From a virus: a stretch of 35,902 bases of DNA. Positions 1 through 8,815 of this stretch are shown piece after piece. Location of the stretch: the IMG/VR virus record IMGVR_UViG_3300044712_001970, positions 1-35,902 of that record. One strand, 5' to 3'. Made by a program: the position numbers and the translations under genes. Every line of letters starts with the position of its first letter. Positions within the stretch are counted from its first letter, which is position 1. The notes beneath the pieces were generated by a model. It was given only the letters and a program-made list of their open reading frames with translations, was not told the DNA's origin and did no database searches.

Positions 1-56
1 CCCATGAACCGGGCCCGGTGGGCATAAAATTGCTCTGATTCCCGATCCATCTTGAG
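1..56. other. Probable host flank at the late end of the prophage
   Basis: Bases before the presumed phage end. They contain a perfect 12-base palindrome (ACCGGGCCCGGT, about 8-19) followed by GCATAAAA. A similar CCCATGA ... hairpin ... GCATAAA layout is seen just beyond the opposite phage end, so both may be copies of one host dispersed element. No gene is visible. The exact junction with phage DNA is unresolved; TG dinucleotides at 53 and 57 are candidates. Confidence 0.45.
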
Positions 57-107
57 TGTAAAACCGCAAGTGAAATGATAAACTTCCGCACTTAAAATGA
101 GAAATAT
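53..107 (+). other. Late-end (attR-like) transposase-binding sites
   Basis: Two direct repeats start CCGCA at 64 and 86, exactly 22 bp apart, and share the pattern CCGCA..T.AAATGA.AAA. The second resembles the MuA consensus as I recall it (CAYTNNAARYR..AAA core). A matching inward-facing copy lies at the opposite end at 35395-35416. Two adjacent sites in the same orientation reproduce the Mu R1/R2 arrangement. The sequence from TGTAAAACCGCA also resembles the sequence read inward from about 35534 on the minus strand. The repeats are seen directly; the binding role is inferred. Confidence 0.65.
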
Positions 108-276
108 ACCCTGCCGTGTTTACAGTGAGCAAGGCTTTCCCCTCCCCGATTAGCCTGTTTTTAGCACTTCGGACGGAGGGGATCAAGTTGTCAGATTGTC
201 AGTTTCCGGTCTTGGCACACCTTTTGAATACGGTTTTTTTTGCTATGGCAACCACCACCCCAGGGGCGGTGATCTA
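108..276. other. Non-coding late end of prophage
   Basis: Lower-GC stretch between the end sites and the last late gene. Apart from the inverted repeat at 253-271 I see no gene here. Open frames on the plus strand run antisense into the tail fibre gene and have no convincing ribosome site. Confidence 0.5.
253..271 (-). terminator. Possible late-operon terminator hairpin
   Basis: An inverted repeat pairs CACC/CCCC with GGGG/GGTG across a one-base centre, six bases past the stop of the last late gene. No U-run follows on the minus strand, so it is at best an atypical terminator or an mRNA 3-prime stabiliser. Confidence 0.3.
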
Positions 277-1029
277 TCATCCAGAAATAACACCGACGCC
301 GGTTGTGGACCGCAGCGCCGCGAGCAGGCTCACCAGGTGAGAGCGAACCTCGGTCACATCAGCCTTGAGCTTCGCCTGCTCGTCAGCCAGTTCTGCGAAG
401 TTGTTGTTGATGGCCGCGTCGGCGCCCGTGCCCGAGACGGCCTCGATGGTATTGTCCTTCGATCCACCGCTCGAGTCGGTCAGGGTTTCGGCCGTGATCG
501 CGTCCGGGTCGGTGACCGCGGCCGCGCCCAGGGCGTTGTTGGCCCCGGTGAGCCGCAGGGCGGCAACGTGGACCGTCGCCCCGGGCCCGGCCAGCCCGAC
601 GAACAGGAAGGCGGTGGTGGCGCTGGCCGCGATCCCCACCGGCTGGGCGTAGTTGGCCGGGGGCGTTGCCGTCAGAGCGCCGGCGGTGGCACCCGAGACA
701 TAAAGAAGCTGGCCGGCGGTCCAGGACCATCCGGCGTTGGTCACCAGCCCTACCCGCTGCACCCGGACCGCCACGTCGGCCCCGGCGGCCGCTTCGATCG
801 CCAGCCCGAGGGCCGGCATGGTCGCCGCGGCGTCGGCTTTCGCCTTCCACCATTTCCCGTCGCTCTTCAGGTAGACGGCGTCCCACTGGGTAAGGGCCTG
901 CCCCGAGTCCGCTTCCAGAACGGTGTGGATCGCGGCGTCGACAATCTGCATGTTGGCTGTCAAAATCGCATTCCAGCCGGTGACGCCGTAGCTGACCTCT
1001 TCCAGTCCATATTTCGAGGTGGTCGTCAT
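277..1029 (-). CDS. Putative tail fibre or tip-associated protein
   Basis: 250 aa, last gene of the late operon, eight bases after the tip protein. The N-terminus (GLEEVSYGVTGWNAILTANM) looks like a short attachment segment. The middle is rich in A, G, V and T, as in beta-structured virion proteins. The last 60 residues (AELADEQAKLKADVTEVRSH region) are a heptad-like helix suited to trimerisation. The place after the tip gene fits a short fibre or receptor-binding protein. There are no catalytic motifs and no tail-fibre chaperone gene follows. Specific function is inferred from position and composition only. Confidence 0.55.
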   Translation of the reverse strand: MTTTSKYGLEEVSYGVTGWNAILTANMQIVDAAIHTVLEADSGQALTQWDAVYLKSDGKWWKAKADAAATMPALGLAIEAAAGADVAVRVQRVGLVTNAGWSWTAGQLLYVSGATAGALTATPPANYAQPVGIAASATTAFLFVGLAGPGATVHVAALRLTGANNALGAAAVTDPDAITAETLTDSSGGSKDNTIEAVSGTGADAAINNNFAELADEQAKLKADVTEVRSHLVSLLAALRSTTGVGVISG

Positions 1030-1037
1030 AAATCCTC

Positions 1038-3413
1038 CTAAGCCTTGAGGACGGTGATGGTCGTCCAGGCTGACTTGTGGTTCTGGTCGATCGCCCCGCG
1101 GACGCGCAGGGTGACGGTCGAGGCCAGGCTGCCGTTGTCGGCGGTATTCATTGCCGAGGTATAAGTCCAGGTGTCGTCGTCCAGGCCGGTCACGGTGCGG
1201 ACGGTGGATCCCCCCACCGCGACCTCGATCTCGAAGGTCCCCTCCCAGGTCGGGGCGGCGTCGGTCACGCCGTCCTCGCCGCCCACGCCGGCGCCGTCGC
1301 CCCGGACCCGGGTCCGCCAGGTCAAAACGATATCCGAGGTATAAGTCGGCCGGATGTCGGTCCCGCCGGCGAGCAGGTTTGAGATCGGATAGGGCAGCCG
1401 GGCCCGATCGGTCAGGGTCAAGGTGACGGCAGTCGCGTCCGCCAGTGCCCCGGAGGAGGCCTCGGTGTAGGGGATGGCCTTGAAGTAGCGGGTCGCGCCG
1501 GCGGCGAGCAGGGTCCCCTTGAAACGGTCCAGGTTTTCGATCGCGCCGATGAAGTAGAAGTCGGCCCCGTCGGCGTGAGCGGTTGGTTCGGTGTCCCAGA
1601 GCCCGCGCTGGATCCCGGTCAGGCGGTAACGGTCGCTGCCGAGCGGGGTCACGGTCTCAAAGCTCACGAACTCGCCGTCCAGCCAGGCCAGGTTCTGGAA
1701 GGCGATCATCGCCGCGCGCTCGATCGTTTCGATCTGATCGACGTCCTCAGAGGTGATGGTGACGGTGATCCCGGTGGCCCCGTCGTCGATCCGGTTCCCC
1801 ACCCCGTGGTTGCCGTAGAGCGTTCCGTAGACGCAGTAGGACGATCCCTTCCCCAGGCTGGAGTAGGAGCTGCCGTCGGCCGAGACATAAAGCTCGAAGC
1901 CGGTCTCGATTCCAGCCTTGCGGCCGCACAGCGCCGCCACCCGGCCCGGCTCGCTCCCGTCAACCCAGGGCAACTCGATCACGACCACGTCCTCGAGTGC
2001 CTCGATCTCGGTGGTGTCCTCGTCGCCCAGGCTGCCGCCACTCACCGTCGCCTGCGTGCCGAGGTAGTAGGGGTCCTGGTAAAAGCTGAGCTCGATCTCC
2101 TCCCCGTTCTCCAGCTCACCCTCGGAAACCTCGGTCACCCGGACCACCATCTCGTCGATCCCGAGGGCCGCCGAGGTAAAGCGGAAGGCGTCGCCGGGCT
2201 GGAGGCGGAAGGCGGCCCGGCGGGCGGTGACCGTTCCCTTGGCGAGGGGGTTGCAGGCGGTGCGGAGCTGGTTGCCCGCGGCCCACTCGGCGTTGGCCTG
2301 GGTGGTGAAGAGTGGGAAGCTCACCGATTTGGACCGCGCGCCCGCCGCGCGGATCGAGGCGATGTTCCGGACGCCGATCGCGGCGTCCTTGTAAAGCATC
2401 GCCTTCGAGCTGGTCGGGTCGCGGCGGAGCAGGAAGCTCGCCTTGATCTCATTGTAGAGGTCCGGGGTGTCCGGCCGGGTGATCCGGGGAGGGGTTGCCC
2501 AGTCCGCGTCGGTGAACTCAGGCAGGGAGCCGACGGCGATGTCGGCCCGGAGCAGCCGGAGCCCGATCTTCCCATCCTCGGTCAGGTAAAGCATCCCGTC
2601 GGCGTGGCGGAGGATCTCCTCGCAGTGCGAAGCCGCCGGCGAGGAGCGGTCGAGCGCGAGCGAGATCCCGCGCGACTCGCTGTAGAGGGTGTCGGCTGCG
2701 GCCGAGAAGCTGGTCTCGTCGATCGCGGCGGCTGCCACCCCGGCCAGGTTGACCAGGACGTAGTAGAGGGCGTGGGCCGGGTTGTAGTCGTACCCGATCG
2801 TCTCGTTGGCGTTGAAGGCGAGCGTCGGCCAGTGCCCGACGGTGAAGGACATCGCCGGGGCGCGGTTGGCCCGGCCGATCCGGAGGTCGTGCAGGTAGGC
2901 CCAGCAGAAACGGCGGTACGGCGGGTTGAGGGTCGCGCCGACCTTGTCGCCGATCCGGGAGGGGGCGGTCTGGTCGGTGGTGCCGTAATAGAAGGTCATG
3001 TTGCCGTCCATCCCATCGAGCACCACCGTCTCGGCCCCGCCGCTCCCAGGCCGGGCAAGGCCGGAGGCGTTTTTATAGACCACCTTGTCCTCGCGCCGAA
3101 CGGCATAAAGCGCGTCCACCGGGCCGACGCACAGCCCGACCGCCCAGGTTAGAAAATACTTGAAGCCGACCGTCTGGGACGGCATCGAGTCTCCGCCCTT
3201 GCCGGAGGTGTTTTCCTTGATCTTTTTCGATCGGTTGTAGCCATACCAGAGAACGTTGCCCGAGAGCGAGACCGTGCCGAGGATCTCCGGGACCGGCGCA
3301 CCCTCGGTGCACCGCGTGACATCGAGCTTCTCGACCGTGGGCGCGGGCGGCAGGGCCGGCACGAGCAGGTTCTGGAGCCAGGGCCAGACGATCCAGTCGA
3401 GCACTCCGCTCAT
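1038..3413 (-). CDS. Tail tip / host-attachment protein (gpJ or GTA orfg15-like)
   Basis: 791 aa from the ATG at 3413, which overlaps the P60 peptidase stop as ATGA. The N-terminus begins with a hydrophobic Trp-rich stretch (SGVLDWIVWPWLQNLLVPAL) and continues with the gpJ-like hub pattern (PVPEILGTVSLSGNVLWYGY). The central part carries the tail-tip domain seen after NlpC/P60 genes in lambda-like tails and gene transfer agents. The C-terminal ~100 residues look like a fibronectin-III-type domain (DIVLTWRTRVRG, then GTFEIEVAVGGSTVRTVTGL). It should form the tip below the BR0599 hub and contact the receptor. The upstream reading frame before 3413 is antisense-like extension and was not used. 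Confidence 0.8.
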   Translation of the reverse strand: MSGVLDWIVWPWLQNLLVPALPPAPTVEKLDVTRCTEGAPVPEILGTVSLSGNVLWYGYNRSKKIKENTSGKGGDSMPSQTVGFKYFLTWAVGLCVGPVDALYAVRREDKVVYKNASGLARPGSGGAETVVLDGMDGNMTFYYGTTDQTAPSRIGDKVGATLNPPYRRFCWAYLHDLRIGRANRAPAMSFTVGHWPTLAFNANETIGYDYNPAHALYYVLVNLAGVAAAAIDETSFSAAADTLYSESRGISLALDRSSPAASHCEEILRHADGMLYLTEDGKIGLRLLRADIAVGSLPEFTDADWATPPRITRPDTPDLYNEIKASFLLRRDPTSSKAMLYKDAAIGVRNIASIRAAGARSKSVSFPLFTTQANAEWAAGNQLRTACNPLAKGTVTARRAAFRLQPGDAFRFTSAALGIDEMVVRVTEVSEGELENGEEIELSFYQDPYYLGTQATVSGGSLGDEDTTEIEALEDVVVIELPWVDGSEPGRVAALCGRKAGIETGFELYVSADGSSYSSLGKGSSYCVYGTLYGNHGVGNRIDDGATGITVTITSEDVDQIETIERAAMIAFQNLAWLDGEFVSFETVTPLGSDRYRLTGIQRGLWDTEPTAHADGADFYFIGAIENLDRFKGTLLAAGATRYFKAIPYTEASSGALADATAVTLTLTDRARLPYPISNLLAGGTDIRPTYTSDIVLTWRTRVRGDGAGVGGEDGVTDAAPTWEGTFEIEVAVGGSTVRTVTGLDDDTWTYTSAMNTADNGSLASTVTLRVRGAIDQNHKSAWTTITVLKA

Positions 3414-3910
3414 GCAGTCCTCCAGATCGGGGTAAACCCGGCGCGGAGCCGGTCTGTCCAGTAGGGGTCGAGGCCGCTCGTCCGAATTACGCCCGAGCCG
3501 GTGACCGAGTGGTAGAAGTGCTCGTCGCAAACCACCGCGGCGTGGGACGAACACATGCCGAACTGGAACAGGGCGACGTCGCCGTCATCCAGCCAAACAG
3601 GCTGGGCGTCGGCCACCGCTTCCCCGTCAATCGAGAGGTTGATGTTTTTCGCGACGAACAGCCCCGGCCGCCCAAGCAGCCCGGCGGCGAGCCGGTCATC
3701 GTCGGAGTGAAGGTGCCAGTCGCGCGGGTAGGATGGGATCTCGGCAAGCAGGGACTCCGGCAGGCGGCCGGCCTCGACCAGGGCGGCGACGACGAAGTGG
3801 ATGCAGTCCGCGCCCGCGCCCTTGACCGCGCAGTGGTGCCGGAACGGGGTCCCAACCCAGGAGTCAAGCACCGACTGCAGGTTATTTTGATCCAACCGTA
3901 GGTTGGTCAT
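3410..3910 (-). CDS. NlpC/P60-type tail peptidase (GTA orfg14-like)
   Basis: 166 aa. It has the catalytic Cys in GAGADCIHF (C36) and the His in SSHAAVV (H123), the spacing expected for the phage cell-wall peptidase NlpC/P60 family. The protein would sit at the tail tip and cut peptidoglycan cross-links during DNA entry. It is flanked by the BR0599-type hub gene and the tip gene with four-base overlaps on both sides, the usual order in D3112-like phages and gene transfer agents. No signal peptide is visible, consistent with assembly into the tail. Confidence 0.85.
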   Translation of the reverse strand: MTNLRLDQNNLQSVLDSWVGTPFRHHCAVKGAGADCIHFVVAALVEAGRLPESLLAEIPSYPRDWHLHSDDDRLAAGLLGRPGLFVAKNINLSIDGEAVADAQPVWLDDGDVALFQFGMCSSHAAVVCDEHFYHSVTGSGVIRTSGLDPYWTDRLRAGFTPIWRTA

Positions 3911-4719
3911 TTGTGCACCCAGGTCACGGGATTGTCGAGCGGGATATAAGGAAACCCGCCGAAGTTGACCACGTTGTTGAACTTAGCGAGGCAGGTGGCG
4001 ATCGTCCCGTCGCAGCCGGGGAGGGCAGTCACCGTCTCACCGGTGGTGAGGCCCGGGATGGCCGCCTCCAGGGTGACGTCGTTGCCGGTGTGCCCGACGA
4101 TCATCCGCTTGTAATCGCCCTGCTCGACCGAGCCGTAGGTCCAGTAGCCGTCGGCCTCGGCCCCAAAAGCGGCGGCGGTGAGGGTGAGACCGTCCGCACT
4201 GACCGTCACCGCCGGGGTGATGGCGTAGGAGGCACTCAGCTTTCCGCACTCGGTCCCGAACACCTGCCAGTTGCATTCCGGGGTGTAATTCAGGCGCGGC
4301 ACCTCGCGCCGGAGGAGGTAGTCCATCCCGACGCAGCGCACCCGAGCGGTGGGGCCGCTCACCGCGGCGTTGAGCACGGCCCCGTAAAACAGCAGGGTCG
4401 GCAGGCCGGGATCGTCGCGGAGGATCTTCCACACCCGGACCCAGGCCGGGGCGATCGCCGCGCCGGCGAGGGTGTCGGCGATCACCGGGGAGGATTTGGG
4501 CATCTCGATCTCGATCTCGCCGGAGTCGAGGTTGGCGTTCCAGCTCACCCGGCCGCGGGTGAGCGCCGCCGGGACATACTCGTCTCCATTAAACCAGACC
4601 GCGGCGTCGGCCGAGGTGAAAAACCACTCGCTGGTCCCGCGCGTGAAGTGGTAGATTTCCACCGGGGTCCGGAGCGGAGCGCCCTCGCGGGCGATCAGAT
4701 AGGCGCCGGCGCTCTTCAT
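3907..4719 (-). CDS. Phage BR0599 / DUF2163-family tail hub protein (GTA orfg13-like)
   Basis: 270 aa. The N-terminal half (VEIYHFTRGTSEWFFTSADA, then YVPAALTRGRVSWNANLDSG) is the DUF2163-type domain. The C-terminal part (NWQVFGTECGKLSASYAIT, then CLAKFNNVVNFGGFPYIP) is the BR0599 domain, with the four cysteines at C150, C158, C237 and C244 (approximate) that bind an iron-sulfur cluster in related hub proteins. It joins the distal tail protein to the tip. It overlaps both neighbours by four bases. Family assignment is firm; the cluster is known only for relatives. Confidence 0.85.
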   Translation of the reverse strand: MKSAGAYLIAREGAPLRTPVEIYHFTRGTSEWFFTSADAAVWFNGDEYVPAALTRGRVSWNANLDSGEIEIEMPKSSPVIADTLAGAAIAPAWVRVWKILRDDPGLPTLLFYGAVLNAAVSGPTARVRCVGMDYLLRREVPRLNYTPECNWQVFGTECGKLSASYAITPAVTVSADGLTLTAAAFGAEADGYWTYGSVEQGDYKRMIVGHTGNDVTLEAAIPGLTTGETVTALPGCDGTIATCLAKFNNVVNFGGFPYIPLDNPVTWVHK

Positions 4720-6836
4720 TCATCCTCCCCGCTCAGGGTGGTCATGGCCAGCTCGACGTCGCCAACCGTCTCGGTGTCGTAGCCGACCTCAATCTCGTCC
4801 GAGTCGAACCGGGCGAAAAGCAGAAATGAGACCCGAAGCCGGCCGAGGTCGGTGGCGGCGCAGGCCTTGCCCACCGCGGCGTCGAGGTTGAGCTGGGTGC
4901 CGCCGGTGACCGACGCGACCTTCCGGCAGACGTGGGTTTCGTCCGGCCAGGCGATGAACAGGTGCCGGCCGACGGTGGTCTCCGGCAGCCAGCTTGTCTC
5001 GTAGTCGGCGTCGGCCGAGACGTGGAGGTGGGTGTCGCCGGCGAGGATGGCGGTGGTCACAGTCAGGTCGGAGGACCAGCTCGGGAACCAGAAGCCCCGG
5101 GCCCGGCCGCGGCGATCGTTGAAAAACTCGACCAGGTCCCAGACCCCGTCCCGATCGAGCCCGGTCCAGAGCGCCTTGAGGGCGCGCCGCGGTTCGGTCT
5201 CGCGGCACTCGGAGGTCTCGGAGCCCATCCCGGCGAAGACCTCAACCGACCGGCGGTGCTCGGTGGAGGGTTCGGAGATCCAGTTCGGCTCGACCGCGAA
5301 CAGCGGGGCGGAGCGGTAGGTTTCCCATCGACTCCAGGAGAAAATCTGGGCGCCGTAGGTCTGGTTGGCCGCGTAGAGCCGCCCCTCGCCGGCGAAGCCG
5401 TTCGCCGTCGTGCCGGAGGTAACGATCGTCTCGATTAGGGAGGGGGCCGACGGGTCGGAAACATCGACCAGCTTGATGTCGCCGTTGAAGACGGCGGCGT
5501 AGCGGCCGAACAGCTTGACGGCCCAGGGTGTCGCCATCGCCAGTTCCCCGACCACGGTCATGGCCGCCGGGTTGGAGACGTCGAGGATAAAATATCTGGT
5601 GTTGAATTCGGCGACGTGGAGCAGCCGGTTCCCCTCGATCGCAATGTTTGGGATCTGGACGCCGTCGTAGTAGGTCCCGAGCAGGTTGTAGGAGGAGTCG
5701 TAAACCTTGACGCCGGCGGTGCCGCAGACATAGATCCGCGATCCATTCTCGCTCACGGCGATCGACTTGGCGTTGGCGGCTTCGTGGTGGGACAGGGAGG
5801 GGTTGGTCGGGTCCGAGACGTCGATCACGCTCCAGCCCCGGGTGTCCATCGCCAGGTAAACCAGGTTCCCCCGCTTGACCAGGTGGTCGGTGGCGTCGGA
5901 GGAGTTGGTGTAGCGGCCGACGAAGACCGGCGCGGTCGGGTCGGAGATGTCCCAGATCTGAAGCGCGCCCTGGTTCGTTCCCGTCCCGGACCCGCCGAGG
6001 TAGGCGTAGTCGCCGTCGACCTTGCAATCATTGACGTTCGTGACGGCGGTCGAACTGAGCAGGACCGGGCTGGTCGGGTCGGAGATGTCGAGGATGACCA
6101 GGTGGCCATAATCGGCGATGAACATCAGGTCGCCCCGGACGACCAACTCGTAGGCGGTGCCGGAGGTATTGTAGCTTCCCAGCGAGGTCGGTCCCTCGAC
6201 CAGTTCCCGCAGCGTGGGGAGGGCCTTCGAGGCGTTGAGCGGGGACTCGACCAATTCGAGGGTGATCCCGGCCGCGGTGCGGGTGGAGAATGACGTCCCG
6301 ATCGCCGCCGGCAGCCGGCCGCAGATCAGGGGATAGACCTCGGTCCCGGCCGGCCAGGTTGCGGACAGCGCGGCCGAGAGGTCAATCCGGTCGGCATGCA
6401 CCGCCGCGATCGCGGCGGCCTCGTATTTGGTCGAATCGGCGGGGTCGGAGTTCGGGGCGAGCAGCAGGCACCAGTCCCCGGCGTAGAACCCGCGCCCAGA
6501 CGCAGCGTCGCAGGCCAGGACGGCCGTTCCGGCGGCGGCCTGGGCAGAGAGCAGGGCCCGGCCCGGCCAGGACGGCACGCCAACCACGCAGTGCTGGTTG
6601 GCCCGGATGAACCGGTCGAGAAACCGGGACCGCGACCGGGTCTCGGCCGCGGTGTTTCCCAGGGTGGAGAGGGCCATCGAGATCCGGCGGGTCGGCCAGG
6701 TGCGGAGTTCGCTGCGCTGCTCGGTCCCGGCATCGAGCCGGACGACCGCCGTCCGCCAGGCATAGCCGATCCGGACCGGGCTCGACCAGTCGGGCCGGAG
6801 GGCGAGGATGGCGGACGGCACGCTGAGCGTGGTCAT
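4716..6836 (-). CDS. Distal tail protein with inserted LVIVD-repeat beta-propeller
   Basis: 706 aa from the ATG at 6836 (GGAG about 11 bases upstream). Residues 1-200 and 505-706 look like two copies of one domain: each has a basic segment, a helix (RFLDRFIRANQ and DLVEFFNDRRGRARG), a Trp/Pro turn (VPSWPG and FPSWSS) and a similar beta-rich tail (GDWCLLLAP and GRHLFIAWP). Between them residues ~215-500 carry LVIVD-type blades with the motif D-[IV]-S-[DN]-P at about 250, 296, 339, 419 and 458. The site between tape measure and BR0599 hub is that of the distal tail protein of B3/D3112-like phages, normally much shorter. The propeller probably projects from the tail as a binding module. Confidence 0.8.
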   Translation of the reverse strand: MTTLSVPSAILALRPDWSSPVRIGYAWRTAVVRLDAGTEQRSELRTWPTRRISMALSTLGNTAAETRSRSRFLDRFIRANQHCVVGVPSWPGRALLSAQAAAGTAVLACDAASGRGFYAGDWCLLLAPNSDPADSTKYEAAAIAAVHADRIDLSAALSATWPAGTEVYPLICGRLPAAIGTSFSTRTAAGITLELVESPLNASKALPTLRELVEGPTSLGSYNTSGTAYELVVRGDLMFIADYGHLVILDISDPTSPVLLSSTAVTNVNDCKVDGDYAYLGGSGTGTNQGALQIWDISDPTAPVFVGRYTNSSDATDHLVKRGNLVYLAMDTRGWSVIDVSDPTNPSLSHHEAANAKSIAVSENGSRIYVCGTAGVKVYDSSYNLLGTYYDGVQIPNIAIEGNRLLHVAEFNTRYFILDVSNPAAMTVVGELAMATPWAVKLFGRYAAVFNGDIKLVDVSDPSAPSLIETIVTSGTTANGFAGEGRLYAANQTYGAQIFSWSRWETYRSAPLFAVEPNWISEPSTEHRRSVEVFAGMGSETSECRETEPRRALKALWTGLDRDGVWDLVEFFNDRRGRARGFWFPSWSSDLTVTTAILAGDTHLHVSADADYETSWLPETTVGRHLFIAWPDETHVCRKVASVTGGTQLNLDAAVGKACAATDLGRLRVSFLLFARFDSDEIEVGYDTETVGDVELAMTTLSGEDE

Positions 6837-6879
6837 ATTTTTGTCGCTCCGCGTTGCATCGGTTCCGCCGCGCCCGCCT

Positions 6880-6899
6880 CCCGCGCCAACGAGCGCGGG
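6880..6899. repeat. CAACGA-loop palindrome, copy 1
   Basis: Seven-base stem CCCGCGC/GCGCGGG around the loop CAACGA, followed by GCCACCTTT. It lies in the 85-base gap between tape measure and distal tail genes. Confidence 0.7.
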
Positions 6900-6921
6900 C
6901 CACCTTTGAGGACGATCATCA

Positions 6922-8814
6922 TCATTTGATTCCCATTGCCCGGGCGGCGGCGGCCGGGTCGCTCCGGAGCTGGTTGAAGATCGCGCGCCGTCCGGCGGCG
7001 GAGGCGAGGTACTCGTCGAGTTCGCGCCGGTCGAAGAAGTTGATGATGTTGACGCCGGACGGTCCGACCGACCCGCCCGAGGCGAAGGCCGCCTGAGGCG
7101 GCACATAAATTGGCAGGTTGAGGTTCATACCCGAGAATAAGCTGCGCGGGATCAGGCGGCGGCGGAGGGCCTCCATCACGCCGGAGCCGTAGAACCGGAC
7201 GGCGTCCACCGGCTGGACGTACTCGCCGGCGGTCAGGCGCGCGGGGATGTTGTCCGCCCGGTCGTTCGGGCTGTAGCCCCGCACCGGCCCGCCGGTGGCG
7301 TAAGCCTGGGCGCGGATCGAGGCGACCCGGGCCAGGCCGTTGGCGTAGATCAGCGTGGCCAGGATCGGGCCGAGGTAGGGACCGCCCTCTTTCAGGGCAC
7401 GGGTCGCGGCGATCTGGGCGTTGATCATCGCCTCGGCTGCTCCCGCGAGCTTCATGGCAATGAACGCCTCCTTGCTCTTTTTGCCGGAGAGTTCGTAAAC
7501 CTGGGTGGCGAGCTCCGTTGCCTGCCCGGCGATCTCGGCCCGGGTCTGCATCTCGGCCATCAGCAGGCGTTCCTTTTCCTCGGCCTCGGCCTTGGCCTGG
7601 GCGATCCGCTTGTCCGACTCCTCTTTTTCTTTTTTGGTTTTTTCCTCTTCGGACTTGGCCTGTTCCGCGGACCACTCGTTGTAGTAGTTCCGCCACTCCC
7701 GGAGGTTGAGCAGGTGCTGTCTTTGCAGCTCCTCCGGGGTCGGCGCGGTGGATTTGGGTTTGGCGGTGCTGCCGGTGCCGCCGGTCCCGCCGGCGGGGGC
7801 GGCTGGCGCAGGCGGGGGTGTGAGATAGTCCGCCCGGAGCTTATCCTGGATTTTTTTCTGATCGGCGGCGATCGTAGCCAGTCGGGCACGCGCCCAGGCG
7901 GCGCGTTGATCCATATTTCCGGCCACCTCCGGACCGCCGAAACTCAAAGTCCACGAAGGAGTGTGGTCGCCGGCGTTCCATTTGTCCACCGCCGCCAGCC
8001 AGGTCTTGAGTCGGGCGGCCTCGTCACCCAGTTCGATCAGCTTTTGCTGCTGCGGCAGGGCGTTCATGTTGTTGATCAGCATGGTCAACCAGGTCAGGGC
8101 GTTGGAGATCTGCTCGATGAACTTTGCCAGGTTGCCGCCGGCCAGCCACCCGCCGAGCGCCTCCATGAACTCGCTCACCGCCGTCTGGATTCGGGTCATG
8201 ACCCCGGAGAAGCCTTCCATCTTGGCCTGGGCGGCATCGCCGAATCGCTCCTCGACCTGCTTCATCACCGCGGCGAACTTCTCGTTTTTGGGAATGTTCT
8301 CGTCAACCTTAATCCCGTAGCGGCCGAGCATTTCAGTCTGGCCCTGGAAAGCTTTCCCCACCAGGGTCGCGGCCGATCCCAGGTCAATGTCCAGACCGGC
8401 CGCCAGGTTGAGCGCGGCCGAAAGCGCCTTGTCCATCGCATCGCCGGTCAGCCCGAATTGGATCAACTGTTTTTGGGCGGATTCAATTTCTTCTTCTGTT
8501 ACTCCGGTCAGGTCCTGCATTTCGGAGGCCAGGTCTTTCGCGTGGGCGATGGCCTTTTCGGAGTAGACGCCGCGGGCCTTCATTGCCGCGGCCAGCCGGA
8601 GGTCGGCCTGCTCCTGCTCGGCAAAGGCGACCACGCATTTTTTGGCCCCCTCATAGATTGCCGCGAAGGAGAGTGCTCCGCCGATCGCAGCCAGGCCGCC
8701 GGAGAGTACGCCGCTCATTCGGCTCATGTTGTCCATCTCGCCCGATACCTTCCGAAGTTCGGCGGAGGCGGCGTCTTTGGCTTTGATCAGCAGCTCAACG
8801 ATATTGTTCGGCAT
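6922..8814 (-). CDS. Tail tape measure protein
   Basis: 630 aa. The N-terminus (IVELLIKAKDAASAELRKVS) is the classic tape-measure start. A hydrophobic segment follows at ~38-58 (LSGGLAAIGGALSFAAIY), then long helical stretches, including a Glu/Lys-rich coiled coil at ~380-430. The C-terminus (YATGGPVRGYSPNDRADNIP, then LTAGEYVQPVDAVRFYG) is the widely conserved tail-end motif. It sets tail length, and a helical rod of this size predicts a tail of roughly 90-100 nm by the usual 0.15 nm per residue rule. It starts two bases after the chaperone frame ends. Confidence 0.92.
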   Translation of the reverse strand: MPNNIVELLIKAKDAASAELRKVSGEMDNMSRMSGVLSGGLAAIGGALSFAAIYEGAKKCVVAFAEQEQADLRLAAAMKARGVYSEKAIAHAKDLASEMQDLTGVTEEEIESAQKQLIQFGLTGDAMDKALSAALNLAAGLDIDLGSAATLVGKAFQGQTEMLGRYGIKVDENIPKNEKFAAVMKQVEERFGDAAQAKMEGFSGVMTRIQTAVSEFMEALGGWLAGGNLAKFIEQISNALTWLTMLINNMNALPQQQKLIELGDEAARLKTWLAAVDKWNAGDHTPSWTLSFGGPEVAGNMDQRAAWARARLATIAADQKKIQDKLRADYLTPPPAPAAPAGGTGGTGSTAKPKSTAPTPEELQRQHLLNLREWRNYYNEWSAEQAKSEEEKTKKEKEESDKRIAQAKAEAEEKERLLMAEMQTRAEIAGQATELATQVYELSGKKSKEAFIAMKLAGAAEAMINAQIAATRALKEGGPYLGPILATLIYANGLARVASIRAQAYATGGPVRGYSPNDRADNIPARLTAGEYVQPVDAVRFYGSGVMEALRRRLIPRSLFSGMNLNLPIYVPPQAAFASGGSVGPSGVNIINFFDRRELDEYLASAAGRRAIFNQLRSDPAAAARAMGIK

Positions 8815-8815
8815 G

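Noticed and set aside
1575-3152. Long plus-strand open frame (525 aa) opposite the tail tip gene
   Set aside because: Gly/Val/Arg/Asp-rich shadow translation typical of antisense frames in GC3-biased DNA; no ribosome site, no domain, and the minus-strand gene is well supported. The same applies to the other long plus-strand frames between 196 and 32184.
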